Source: Spirulina sp034932185 (GTDB lineage Bacteria; Cyanobacteriota; Cyanobacteriia; Cyanobacteriales; Spirulinaceae). Taken from it: a stretch of DNA of 64,000 bases. Each line of letters opens with the position of its first letter. Positions within the stretch are counted from its first letter, which is position 1. The notes under the pieces were generated by a model. It had not been told where the DNA came from. It saw only the letters and a program-made list of their open reading frames with translations, and made no database searches. A program made the position numbers and the translations under genes. Below, in pieces: positions 40,678 to 49,255 of this stretch. The stretch is taken from contig NZ_JAYGHW010000090.1 in assembly GCF_034932185.1 (NCBI RefSeq), positions 1 to 64,000 of the forward strand, read 5' to 3'.

Positions 40678-42168
40678 ATGACCCTTTCCCTGGGCAAAGT
40701 TTATCTCGTTGGGGCGGGCCTCAATGCCGCCACCCTCACCCAACGGGGTTTAGCCCTGATCCAAGCCGCTGATGTGATTCTCTACGATGCCCTCCTGGAT
40801 GCGGCTTTGCTGGCAACGGCCCGCGCTGATTGTGAGGCGATCGCCGTCGGCAAACGGGGGGGCGGCGTGAGTACGCCTCAAAGTGAGATTAATCAGTTAT
40901 TAGTGAACTATTGCCGGGTAGGTAAACGGGTGGTGCGGCTCAAGGGGGGGGATCCGGGGGTGTTTGGGCGATCGCTCCCGGAGATTACCGCCCTCCAGGC
41001 CGCAGGCTGTGCCTGGGAATGGGTTCCGGGGGTATCCACCGCTTTAGCCGCTCCCCTCTTGGCGGGAATTCCCCTCACGGATCAGATCTATAGTTCCGGT
41101 TTTGCCGTCATGACCGCCCATGATTTAGACCGCCTCCCCTGGCCCGCCTTAGCCCAGTTAGAAACCTTGGTGTTTTTAATGGGGGGGCGGAATTTAGGGG
41201 GAATTTTAGCGCGGTTACGGGGGGCAGGGGTTCCTCCAGCAAGGGCGATCGCCATCATCCAGGCCGCAGGCTCCCCAACTCAACGGGTTTGGCGGGGAAC
41301 AACCGCTGATATTCTAGAACAGGTGGCGGGGGTTTCCCTTTCGCCCTGTGTGATTGTCGTGGGGGATGTGGTGGAGTTACAGCAAACCAATGGCGGCCCG
41401 TTGGCAGGACAACGGATTTTAGTGACGCGGGCAGCGGATCAAGCGAGCCTATTCCGGGATCTTTTGGTGAATTTGGGGGCGCAGGTGGTGGAAATGCCCG
41501 CCTTGGAAATTCAGCCCCCCCGCTCTTGGGCGGCCTTGGATGAGGCGATCGCCCACCTCGATCAAGTCCATTGGCTGCTGCTCACCTCTGCCAATGGTGT
41601 TGACGGCTTCTTTCAACGCCTCAAACATCAAGGTTTAGACAGTCGCGCCTTAGGGGGTTGTCAAATTGCTGTCGTTGGCCGTAAAACCGCCCAAACCTTG
41701 GCCCGTTACCACCTTCAGCCAGATTTCATCCCCCCGGATTATATTGCTGATGCGATGATTGAACATTTTCCGGAGGCGATCGCCCACAAAACCCTGCTTT
41801 TTCCCCGCGTCGAAACCGGCGGCCGCGATGTCTTGGTGAAAGCCTTTCGGGAACAGGGGGCGACGGTGTGGGAAGTTCCCGCCTACGAATCCGGTTGCCC
41901 CGCTACCTTAGCCCCCGCCGCCCGTGCGGCCTTAGAGCAGGGCGAAATTGACGTGATCACCTTCGCCAGTTCCAAAACCGTCGTTAACGCCCATCACCTC
42001 CTCCAAACCATCCCCCACTGGCAAACCCTGTTAGCCCCCATCAAAATCGCCTCCATCGGCCCCCAAACCTCCCAAGCCTGTCTAGACTGCTTCGGTCGCG
42101 TCGATATTGAGGCGAAATCCTACACATTGGAGGGCTTAGGGGAGGCGATCGCAACGGCAATTCTCTAG
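40678..42168 (+). CDS. cobA-hemD: Uroporphyrinogen-III C-methyltransferase / uroporphyrinogen-III synthase fusion
   Basis: 496 residues with two enzymes. The N-terminal half (1-245) is SUMT, which methylates uroporphyrinogen III toward sirohaem and cobalamin: KVYLVGAGLNAATLTQRG, VGKRGGG, VVRLKGGDPGVFGR, VPGVSTALAAPLLAGIPLT, and VFLMGGRNL. The C-terminal half (about 250-496) is uroporphyrinogen-III synthase (HemD), which closes the tetrapyrrole ring: GQRILVTRAADQASLFRDLL, LLLTSANGVDGFFQRL, VVGRKTAQTL, and DVITFASSKTVVNA. Fusing the branch-point synthase to the first siroheme enzyme is known in several bacteria. No RBS is obvious; the ATG follows a tRNA on the opposite strand. Confidence 0.94.
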   Translation: MTLSLGKVYLVGAGLNAATLTQRGLALIQAADVILYDALLDAALLATARADCEAIAVGKRGGGVSTPQSEINQLLVNYCRVGKRVVRLKGGDPGVFGRSLPEITALQAAGCAWEWVPGVSTALAAPLLAGIPLTDQIYSSGFAVMTAHDLDRLPWPALAQLETLVFLMGGRNLGGILARLRGAGVPPARAIAIIQAAGSPTQRVWRGTTADILEQVAGVSLSPCVIVVGDVVELQQTNGGPLAGQRILVTRAADQASLFRDLLVNLGAQVVEMPALEIQPPRSWAALDEAIAHLDQVHWLLLTSANGVDGFFQRLKHQGLDSRALGGCQIAVVGRKTAQTLARYHLQPDFIPPDYIADAMIEHFPEAIAHKTLLFPRVETGGRDVLVKAFREQGATVWEVPAYESGCPATLAPAARAALEQGEIDVITFASSKTVVNAHHLLQTIPHWQTLLAPIKIASIGPQTSQACLDCFGRVDIEAKSYTLEGLGEAIATAIL

Positions 42169-42229
42169 ATGTAGGGTGGGCAACGCCCACCGACTAAACA
42201 AGACGAAAAAACCAAGGAGCAAAGATTTG

Positions 42230-42362
42230 GGAGGCCAAGGTTTGGGGGTGAAAGATTTGGAGTGAAAGATTTGGAGCGAAAGATTTGGAGCGAAAGATTT
42301 GGAGCGAAAGATTTGGGGCGAAAGATTTTTGTGCCTCCGGCAGGCTTACGCCAACGCCCCTA
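42230..42362. repeat. 14-bp tandem repeat expansion plus long-form REP
   Basis: AGATTTGGAGCGAA-type units of 14 bp are repeated about six times (about 42235-42325) with small variants (GGGGTG, GGAGTG, GGAGCG, GGGGCG), running into a long-form REP (GGGGCGAAAGATTTTTGTGCC ... CGCCCCTAC) in shortened quote: GGGCGAAAGATTTTTGTGCC. The unit looks derived from the REP stem by tandem duplication. A GTAGGGTGGGCAACGCCCAC repeat precedes it at 42172. Confidence 0.8.
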
Positions 42363-42620
42363 CTTCTCCAACCGCACCACATACCACTGCAAATAAGCCC
42401 CCGGCCCCAAATCCAACTCACAACCCGTTTCCATTAAATGGCGGGCTTGCTCGGCCCGTGATCTAAACTTTTCAAGCTCACGGGGCAACGGATCAAGATC
42501 CGCCAAAACCCCCTCCAGTTTTGCCTGTAACTCCGCCGCCATCAGAATCACCTCCTCCGGCTGATCCGAAGCCAACACCACATAGGCATCCTCTTGATAC
42601 ATAATCCCATCCGCCATCAT
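42360..42620 (-). CDS. Crr7-like (DUF3571) small protein
   Basis: 86 residues: MYQEDAYVVLASDQPEEVIL, LPRELEKFRSRAEQARHLME, and the diagnostic end CELDLGPGAYLQWYVVRLEK. The end block matches the chlororespiratory-reduction 7 family (CRR7), a protein needed for assembly of the chloroplast NDH-1 complex and conserved in cyanobacteria. Role here is inferred from the family. Either the first or the second ATG (M-A-D or M-Y-Q) may be used. The gene is divergent from selO. Confidence 0.65.
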   Translation of the reverse strand: MMADGIMYQEDAYVVLASDQPEEVILMAAELQAKLEGVLADLDPLPRELEKFRSRAEQARHLMETGCELDLGPGAYLQWYVVRLEK

Positions 42621-42686
42621 TCCCCCCGCTCAACCCTAGCTCTTTAGAATAGTTAAAGATCAACCATAGCGCAGACTCTTCCCTTC

Positions 42687-44090
42687 ATGGCTAACCCCTT
42701 GCTCACCCTCCCCTACGAAACCCTTTTAGAAAATTTAGGGGATGATTATTATGATGTTGTAGCGGCGGCCACCTTCCCCCAACACACCCTACGGTTTCGC
42801 AATGACCGGCTCCTACCACGCCTAGGACTTGACCCCCAAAAGGTGGGCGATGATGATTTTATTGAAGCCTTTGGCCATTTTCAGGGGGTGCGCCCCTTCC
42901 TTGCTCTGCGGTATCACGGCTATCAGTTTGGGCAGTATAACCCGCAACTGGGGGATGGGCGGGGCTTTCTTTATGGTCAGGTGCGGGGGGTGGATGGGGG
43001 CCTCTATTATTTTGGGACAAAGGGATCGGGGCGGACTCCCTATTCCCGTACTGCTGATGGTCGGCTCACCCTCAAGGGGGGCGTGCGGGAAGTTCTTGCC
43101 GCTGAAGCCCTGCATCAATTGGGTGTGACCACTTCCCGCTGTTTGAGTTTGATTGAAACGGGGGAACAACTTTGGCGAGGCGATGAGCCTTCCCCCACCC
43201 GCGCCTCGGTGATGATCCGCATGAGTCGTTCTCATTTGCGATTTGGCACGTTGGAGCGCCTCCATTATTTGCAACGGCCGGATTTAATCAGTCCTGTATT
43301 GGATCATCTCATTGCTGTTTATTATCCAGAAATTGATCCCCAGGGGAGCGATCGCCTCCCCCAATTTTATGCTCAACTGGTGGAGCGGACGGCACAATTG
43401 GCGGCACAATGGATGGCGGCGGGATTCTGTCATGGTGTGTTAAACACCGATAATATGTCGCTCACGGGGGAAAGTTTCGATTATGGCCCCTATGCCTTTA
43501 TTCCCACCTACGATCGCACCTTTACCGCTGCCTATTTCGACTACAGCGGCCGCTATGCCTATGGCAATCAACCGGGGATCTGTCGGCTCAATTTGGAGTT
43601 ATTACAAGTTCCCTTGGCGTTGATCATGGCGAAGGCGGATCTAGAAGCGGGATTAGCCACCTTTGATCAGCATTACTACAGAACCTATGAGGGCTTGATC
43701 CTCAAACGTCTCGGTTTTACAACGCTCATGGGGGACTTAACCACCGATTTATTGAAAGTCACCCTCGGAACTTTGATCCAAACCCAAGCCGGTTATGGGG
43801 AATTTTTCGCCACATTGGCCCACTGTTTTGATCCAGCTTGGCGGGGAGATGGGGGGTTAATTCGTGAGGCGATGGCTTTGGGAGAACCTTGGCAGGATTG
43901 GGCGATGCTCTATCATCAAGCCCTGAATGAACTTGCCCCGGAAACGATGGCCACTGTTGCCGCCCAATTAACGGCAGCGAATCCGCAAACAGTGCTATTA
44001 AGGCCAGTGATTGAATCGGTTTGGGAGGCGATCGCCCAAGAGGATAATTGGCAACCCTTTCAGGATTTAGTTGCCCAACTTCAGCAATAG
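42687..44090 (+). CDS. selO: SelO/YdiU-family protein adenylyltransferase (AMPylase)
   Basis: SelO is a pseudokinase-fold enzyme that transfers AMP from ATP to Ser, Thr or Tyr of proteins and acts in redox stress. The 467-residue protein has the family blocks: GYQFGQYNPQLGDGRGFLYG, YYFGTKGSGRTPYSRTADGR, LKGGVREVLAAEALHQLG, the metal/ATP residues in GFCHGVLNTDNMSLTGESFD followed by YGPYAFIPTYDRTF. Length is near the bacterial norm; it lacks the C-terminal selenocysteine or Cys motif of the eukaryotic form. Confidence 0.93.
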   Translation: MANPLLTLPYETLLENLGDDYYDVVAAATFPQHTLRFRNDRLLPRLGLDPQKVGDDDFIEAFGHFQGVRPFLALRYHGYQFGQYNPQLGDGRGFLYGQVRGVDGGLYYFGTKGSGRTPYSRTADGRLTLKGGVREVLAAEALHQLGVTTSRCLSLIETGEQLWRGDEPSPTRASVMIRMSRSHLRFGTLERLHYLQRPDLISPVLDHLIAVYYPEIDPQGSDRLPQFYAQLVERTAQLAAQWMAAGFCHGVLNTDNMSLTGESFDYGPYAFIPTYDRTFTAAYFDYSGRYAYGNQPGICRLNLELLQVPLALIMAKADLEAGLATFDQHYYRTYEGLILKRLGFTTLMGDLTTDLLKVTLGTLIQTQAGYGEFFATLAHCFDPAWRGDGGLIREAMALGEPWQDWAMLYHQALNELAPETMATVAAQLTAANPQTVLLRPVIESVWEAIAQEDNWQPFQDLVAQLQQ

Positions 44091-44200
44091 TCCTATCCTG
44101 AGATCCATACTCTTTGCAAAAATGGCATTGTGACTTTTTGGCTAATTTTAGTTAATAATCAAAGGCGATGTGCGATCGCCCCCATTCTCCCCTTCTGCCC

Positions 44201-44524
44201 ATGCGCCTCTACTACGTCACCCTCAACACCGCCGCCGAAGCCGAAGCAATTAGCCGCGCCCTGCTCAGGGCCAACCTCGCCCTCTGTACTAACTGGTTTC
44301 CGATCCATTGTGCTTACCGTTGGGAGGGGGAAATTCGCACTGAGCCGGAAACCGTGCTGATCATCAAAACCCAAGCCGGTTATCGCGATCGCCTCGAAGC
44401 CGTGATCCGCGCCCATATTGACTACACAAACTGTATTGTTGAACTCGAACCGACAGGGGTTAATCCTGGCTTTTTAGACTGGCTCAACCGAGAAATTTCC
44501 CCTCTAGGGGTAGCTCAATCGTAA
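44201..44524 (+). CDS. cutA: CutA1-family divalent-ion tolerance protein
   Basis: I start at MRLYYVTLNTAAEAEAISRA (107 residues); an ATG 11 codons upstream is preceded by HIP1 sequence and adds non-family residues. CutA forms a PII-like trimer: LYYVTLNTAAEAEAISRALL, LALCTNWFPIHCAYRWEGEI (family C-V-N-x-x-P-x-x-S-x-Y-x-W), IKTQAGYRDRLEAVIRAHID, CIVELEPTGVNPGFLDWL. The usual conserved Cys is present. The last 41 bp overlap the 3' end of the convergent histidine kinase gene. Metal tolerance is the historical assignment; true role unclear. Confidence 0.9.
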   Translation: MRLYYVTLNTAAEAEAISRALLRANLALCTNWFPIHCAYRWEGEIRTEPETVLIIKTQAGYRDRLEAVIRAHIDYTNCIVELEPTGVNPGFLDWLNREISPLGVAQS

Positions 44525-45830
44525 ACTGCATTCCCTCATGCCAGCAATTGAGCGATCGCAACTGGCCCCGATGCTGGGATTCAATAATTTGCTGACAAAT
44601 CGGCAAGCCTAACCCCGTCCCTTTCCCCACCGTTTTCGTCGTAAACAACGTGTCAAAAATTCGCGCATGCACCGCATCTTCAATCCCCCCCGCATTATCC
44701 CGAATCACAATCCGGACAAAATCAGCATCCGGCGGACATTCGGAAATAATTGTAATTTGATTGGGATGGAGTTCTAGCTCATCATAGGATCGATCCTTAT
44801 TATGCTCCTCAAAGGCATCAATGGCATTGGCTAAAATATTTAAAAATACCTGACTTAATTGCCCCGGATAACAGCGCACCATCGGCAATTCTGCATATTG
44901 CCGCACCACTTCAATGGCGGGCCGGCTCATATTCGCCTTGAGGCGGTGCTTCAGCAGCATCAAGGCACTATTGATAATTTTATGGAGATCAAATTCAATC
45001 TTCTGCTCCCGGTCAGAGCGAGAAAACACCCGCGCCGAGGTGCTAATCTGCCGCAGCAGATCCGTCCCCTCTTGCATCGCATCGAACAAATTTGCAAAAT
45101 CTTCTAATAAATAGTTAAAGTCCACTTCCTGGATCTTTTCAACAATATTATTATGAGGTTCTGGATAATATTCTTGATAGAGGCGGAGGACACTAATAAT
45201 ATCATCTAAATATTCCCGGCCATATTTTAAGCTACCGGCAATAAAGCTCACTGGATTATTAATTTCATGGGTAATCCCCGCCACCATTTGCCCCAAAACC
45301 GCCATTTTATCCTGCTCTAACAGTTGGGCTTGGGATTTCAAAATCGTTTGTTTAGATTCCTGTAATGTGTTTAATAATTGGGCATTTTGCAACTGGAGGG
45401 CATCCAACATCTGTTGCTGTTGTTGAATCTGTTGCCGTTGGTGATAATGCTCGATGGTGGCTTTGAGCGTGAGGCGGAGATCCTGGGGTTGCCAAGGGTG
45501 ATAGAGGTAGCGGGTGGAATGATGGCTAATCAGCCAGGGGTCGGCGTGGAGGTCTGCCTCTGGGGTGACGAGGAGGATTTTCACCACAGCGGGAAACTGT
45601 TGATCGAGGGTTTTGAGGGCAGTCGCCGCTGTTGGTTGCTGGTATTCACAGAGCAGGGCAATAATTTCGCTACCGCCGGCCCGGAGCCTTTTCAACTGCA
45701 CCAAGGCACTGTCATAATCCCCCACAGTGGCTAAATGATAATCATCACCATAATCATCCTGGAGATGCGCCTGGAACTGTTGGCGCGTTTCATGGGCAGA
45801 GGCAATGCAAAGAATGACAGGCTTAGACAT
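44484..45830 (-). CDS. Sensor histidine kinase with degenerate receiver domain
   Basis: 448 residues. The N-terminal ~125 residues resemble a response-regulator receiver (PVILCIASAHETRQQFQAHL; VVKILLVTPEA), but the phosphoacceptor position reads LLCEYQQPTA, with Glu in place of Asp. A Gln-rich coiled coil (about 128-170) leads to the dimerisation helix with the phospho-His in MVAGITHEINNPVSFIAGSL, then the catalytic ATPase with N-box LSQVFLNILANAIDAFEE, DNAGGI and GTGLGLPICQQI. No transmembrane segment, so cytosolic. Its kinase core is paralogous to the Amt fusion at 50038. No response regulator is adjacent. Confidence 0.9.
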   Translation of the reverse strand: MSKPVILCIASAHETRQQFQAHLQDDYGDDYHLATVGDYDSALVQLKRLRAGGSEIIALLCEYQQPTAATALKTLDQQFPAVVKILLVTPEADLHADPWLISHHSTRYLYHPWQPQDLRLTLKATIEHYHQRQQIQQQQQMLDALQLQNAQLLNTLQESKQTILKSQAQLLEQDKMAVLGQMVAGITHEINNPVSFIAGSLKYGREYLDDIISVLRLYQEYYPEPHNNIVEKIQEVDFNYLLEDFANLFDAMQEGTDLLRQISTSARVFSRSDREQKIEFDLHKIINSALMLLKHRLKANMSRPAIEVVRQYAELPMVRCYPGQLSQVFLNILANAIDAFEEHNKDRSYDELELHPNQITIISECPPDADFVRIVIRDNAGGIEDAVHARIFDTLFTTKTVGKGTGLGLPICQQIIESQHRGQLRSLNCWHEGMQFTIELPLEGKFLG

Positions 45831-46007
45831 GCGGCAAAGGTGCAGAGGTGAATAAGGCGATCAAGAGCACAGCAATCAGGTCAACATCATTGACTCAGTT
45901 CGGCTTGGCGGCTGAGAAATCCGGAGCATTTTCACGAATTTACGCAGCCTCACCACAGACCTGATAAATTAATTATCCGTGACCCTGACCTGTGGACTAA
46001 AGTTTCT

Positions 46008-46694
46008 ATGACTGCTCTTGATGATAAAACCATTGTTAAAGACTATTTTAATACCCAAGGATTTGACCGCTGGCGGCGGATCTATGGGGATGGGGAGGTG
46101 AACCGGGTACAGTTGGATATCCGGAGCGGCCATCAACAGACCATTGATAAGGTTTTAGGGTGGTTAAATAGCGATGGCAATGTAGCAAACTTGACAATCT
46201 GTGATGCAGGTTGTGGGGTGGGCAGTTTGAGTTTACCCCTCGCCGCCGCAGGGGCCAAGGTTTATGCCAGTGATATTTCCAGCAAAATGGTGGAAGAAGC
46301 CCAGGAAAGAGCAGCGGCAACGCTGAAGCATCCTGAGAATTTGACCCTTGAAGTACGGGATCTTGAGGCGATTCAGGGCAACTATCATACGGTGATCTGT
46401 TTGGATGTTTTAATCCACTATCCCCAGGAAGATATTGAGCAGATGATTGGTCATTTGGCAGATTTAGCAACATCTCGGCTGATCCTCAGTTTTGCCCCGA
46501 AAACCTTTGGCCTGACGTTACTCAAAAAGGTGGGGGAATTTTTCCCCGGCCCCAGCAAGACGACGCGGGCCTATCTTCATCGGGCGGTAGATGTGATCAC
46601 GATCTTGATTGATCATGGTTTCCACATTGAGCGATCGAGCCTAACGAGCACCAGTTTTTATTTTTCCCAACTGATTGAAGCGGTACGCCATTAA
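46008..46694 (+). CDS. chlM: Magnesium protoporphyrin IX methyltransferase
   Basis: ChlM (BchM) methylates Mg-protoporphyrin IX with S-adenosylmethionine, a step in chlorophyll synthesis. 228 residues: the family opening DDKTIVKDYFNTQGFDRWRR then IYGDGEVNRVQLDIR, the SAM-binding motif ICDAGCGVGSLSLPLAAAGA, the second loop VYASDISSKMVEEA, and YHTVICLDVLIHYPQEDIEQ. Length agrees. A REP hairpin follows the stop. No other chl genes are in the window, as is common in cyanobacteria. Confidence 0.95.
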   Translation: MTALDDKTIVKDYFNTQGFDRWRRIYGDGEVNRVQLDIRSGHQQTIDKVLGWLNSDGNVANLTICDAGCGVGSLSLPLAAAGAKVYASDISSKMVEEAQERAAATLKHPENLTLEVRDLEAIQGNYHTVICLDVLIHYPQEDIEQMIGHLADLATSRLILSFAPKTFGLTLLKKVGEFFPGPSKTTRAYLHRAVDVITILIDHGFHIERSSLTSTSFYFSQLIEAVRH

Positions 46695-46695
46695 C

Positions 46696-46750
46696 CCTAG
46701 GGGCGTTGGCGTAAGCCTGCCGGAGGCACAAAAATCTTTCGCCCTCCCCT
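46696..46750. repeat. Long-form REP repeat
   Basis: TAGGGGCGTTGGCGTAAGCC, TGCCGGAGGCACAAAAAT, CTTTCGCCCTCCCC, between the convergent ends of chlM and the helicase-like gene. Confidence 0.8.
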
Positions 46751-46752
46751 CC

Positions 46753-48942
46753 TTAATTCAAAACGCCCTGGATTTGGGCCGCATCGATCAATGGCGAAAG
46801 CGGCCCCCGCTGCTCCATGCCATTCACGGCTAATTCGCTGTGGCAAAGGATTAAGCGTTCTTCAATGCGGGCGGTGAGATCGGCAAGGACGCGGGTTAGT
46901 TTGGCGGTTTGCCGTTCCGTTTGTTCCTCTGCTGTCCAGGGCCGGCCGGGATTTTCCCGCAAAAAGCAGTGGTGGGCGAAGAGGTCGGTGGCTCCCCCGG
47001 ATTGCCAGAGGTTGGAGCCAACATCCAGCCAAAAATGCCAGCGGTGCGATCGCCTCAAATTCCGGTATTGATAAATGGTGGCTAAGAGGACGGCGTTTTC
47101 GCCGGTTTCCCGGTGGGCGGGGTAGGCGTTGGCGGTGATTGTGCCGCGCCGGAGGAGTTGAATAAATTGGCTGAGGGTTTCCAGGGGCGATCGCTGCACT
47201 CCTTCGTTTTGCCGTAGGCGCGTATCCACCTCCCAAAAATGTTGGGCGGTTTCCATTAAACCCCGCAATACTGCCAATTCTCCATAGGAAAGGGTGCGGG
47301 TTTTGTTAAAAAACTGCTCAATGGCTGCGTTTAAAACGACGGGGGGGATGGGGGGATGGGGGGCGCTCTCTTGAATCTGTTGGGTTTGACTTTCAAGCCA
47401 ATCCCGGATCCGATTGTAGGCCGTCACCACTTGATGGCCAAAGCGATCCCAGCGGGGATAGTCGGTGACGGGGAGGAGGCGGGGGTGTTGGGGATCGAAG
47501 TGGTAGCAGTGATCGGAGAGGAGGCCCGCCCGGACGGGATCAATGGCGGTGGGGGGAATTTGGCCCGGTTGGCGATCGCTCAAGACGACGAGCATTTCCG
47601 CGAGGCGATCGCGATCAATCAATGCCCCTAAACCGGGATACACCAGGGTTAACAGCGTTAACAATGCCCGCACCAACGGGGAGGTAATCAGGGGCCGCTG
47701 TTCATTGAGGGGTTCAACGGCAATATCCTGTTTTTTGAGGATTTCCATCAGCGTATAACGGGCGATCGCATCTAACCCCGGCCCAATCACAGCAATGTCA
47801 CCGGGGGCAATGCCCTCCTGTTTCACTGCTTTGATCAGCCGCTCTGCTGTAGCCCGCAGTAGGGCAGCGCGGGAAATGGGTAAAAATTCCGGTTCCTCTT
47901 CCCCTCGGCAGATCTGTAACAATTCCACCATGGGCGGCAGGGGTATGAGTTCCGAGGGCGATTGAATCACCTTCATCATGATCGGCGTGAGGGTTTCCCC
48001 CAAACCGCCAGCGGTGGCCAGGGTTTCACAATGGGCAAAGGTGCTTTGAATTTGGGCGAGGGCATAGGGATCAGCATTCAGCCCCAAACGATTTTGGCCG
48101 TTGGGGTTGAACGTCACCACACAGGGGATTTCAGCCGTGAGGGCAGTTTGCAAGAAATCCGCCATCAGGGCCGGATAATCATCCACATCATCGGCAAAGA
48201 TGCCCCGGTAGCGGCGCAAAAGTTGGCGCTGATAATGGCGATCGCCCAATAAATAACGACCATAGAGATCATAAATTAAGCCATAACTGAGCAAGCCCCT
48301 TTCTAAACACCACTGTTGCCAATGGTGGAGGAGATCCCCCCGTTTTTCGCTCATTTCCGGTTTCGTTTCCCAAGTATCCCCCGCTAATCCCTGGCTTAAC
48401 CGGGGGGCAATCTCTGCTGGGGCAAAGCCACCCGCCCCGGCCAATTGCAACAGATCTAATGTATCCCGCACAAACCGATATTCCATCACCCCCGCAGTAT
48501 CCAAACCCAGATCATCCAGTTCCCGCTGCCAAAGGGTTGTGGCTAGCTCCTGCTCCGTTTCCGGGCGGAGGCGGAGGGGAAATTGTGCCTTAAGCTGGAG
48601 GGCTTGGAAAATCAGCGGCCAGAATAAAAACACCTCATCAATGATGAAGCCACTGGGGGTTTTAAACACCAAGGGATCGCGACAACCCACTTCGAGGAAA
48701 AGGCGATCGCTCAAATCCCGCTGATTCGTCGTATTGGCGGTGAGGATTAACACCGCTGGTGTAATCGGCACAACGGCACGAACCCCGCCCCCTTGGGGAT
48801 GGCCAGGGCTTAACCCCTGCTCGAACACCTGAATCAACCGACGGGTTTTGCCGCTGCGACTGGGGCCGGTAATCCATCGGGAGGGGCAGCGTAAAGGCGA
48901 TCGCTCAAGATCCCAATTTGAAGGCTTCGAGGATAAATCCAT
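46753..48942 (-). CDS. Recombinase-type SF1 helicase-like protein (cyanobacterial)
   Basis: About 729 residues from MDLSSKPSNWDLERSPLRCP; a longer frame reaches 49044 but lies inside the upstream ycf20-like gene in another phase. Motifs: Walker A ITGPSRSGKTRRLIQVF, a Walker-B-like FADDVDDYPALMADFL, IAVIGPGLDAIARYTLMEIL, EPLNEQRPLITSPLVRALL, and a C-terminal RLILCHSELAVNGMEQRGPL. These resemble the AddB/UvrD superfamily 1 helicases without a recognisable nuclease domain or Fe-S cysteines. Possible function in double-strand break repair or recombination is inferred. Translation overlaps the preceding ycf20-like gene by 38 bp. Confidence 0.75.
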   Translation of the reverse strand: MDLSSKPSNWDLERSPLRCPSRWITGPSRSGKTRRLIQVFEQGLSPGHPQGGGVRAVVPITPAVLILTANTTNQRDLSDRLFLEVGCRDPLVFKTPSGFIIDEVFLFWPLIFQALQLKAQFPLRLRPETEQELATTLWQRELDDLGLDTAGVMEYRFVRDTLDLLQLAGAGGFAPAEIAPRLSQGLAGDTWETKPEMSEKRGDLLHHWQQWCLERGLLSYGLIYDLYGRYLLGDRHYQRQLLRRYRGIFADDVDDYPALMADFLQTALTAEIPCVVTFNPNGQNRLGLNADPYALAQIQSTFAHCETLATAGGLGETLTPIMMKVIQSPSELIPLPPMVELLQICRGEEEPEFLPISRAALLRATAERLIKAVKQEGIAPGDIAVIGPGLDAIARYTLMEILKKQDIAVEPLNEQRPLITSPLVRALLTLLTLVYPGLGALIDRDRLAEMLVVLSDRQPGQIPPTAIDPVRAGLLSDHCYHFDPQHPRLLPVTDYPRWDRFGHQVVTAYNRIRDWLESQTQQIQESAPHPPIPPVVLNAAIEQFFNKTRTLSYGELAVLRGLMETAQHFWEVDTRLRQNEGVQRSPLETLSQFIQLLRRGTITANAYPAHRETGENAVLLATIYQYRNLRRSHRWHFWLDVGSNLWQSGGATDLFAHHCFLRENPGRPWTAEEQTERQTAKLTRVLADLTARIEERLILCHSELAVNGMEQRGPLSPLIDAAQIQGVLN

Positions 48943-49243
48943 AAATAAACCCCAATTTGAGGGCGTTGAGAATATCCCCCCACAACACCCCCGGCCGGGT
49001 GCGTTGGCGGGAGAGGCCATAGGCGAGGCGGTTGACGATTTCAATTAAAACAACGCAGAGCGCAGAGAGGGAAACATCCCAATAGGCCAATTGGCCGGCG
49101 GTGGTGGCAATGCCATTGGCCAAGAAAAACCCAAAAAGTAAGGCCAACAGCACCAAAGACAGCCGCCGCCAAGGGTTGTTGGCCCATTGGGTAGCGCGAT
49201 CGCCCGCATTGTTTAACAGTTGGTTTAAGCGTGTTTCTTGCAT
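48905..49243 (-). CDS. Ycf20-like (DUF565) membrane protein
   Basis: 112 residues: NPWRRLSLVLLALLFGFFLA, TTAGQLAYWDVSLSALCVVL, IEIVNRLAYGLSRQ, and the end DILNALKLGFIYGFILEAFK followed by LGS. The pattern matches DUF565/Ycf20, a three-helix thylakoid or envelope protein conserved in cyanobacteria and algae and linked in plants to non-photochemical quenching. The role here is not known. It precedes the recombinase-like gene and follows ribE by 12 bp on the same strand. Confidence 0.85.
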   Translation of the reverse strand: MQETRLNQLLNNAGDRATQWANNPWRRLSLVLLALLFGFFLANGIATTAGQLAYWDVSLSALCVVLIEIVNRLAYGLSRQRTRPGVLWGDILNALKLGFIYGFILEAFKLGS

Positions 49244-49255
49244 GATCCTACCTGA

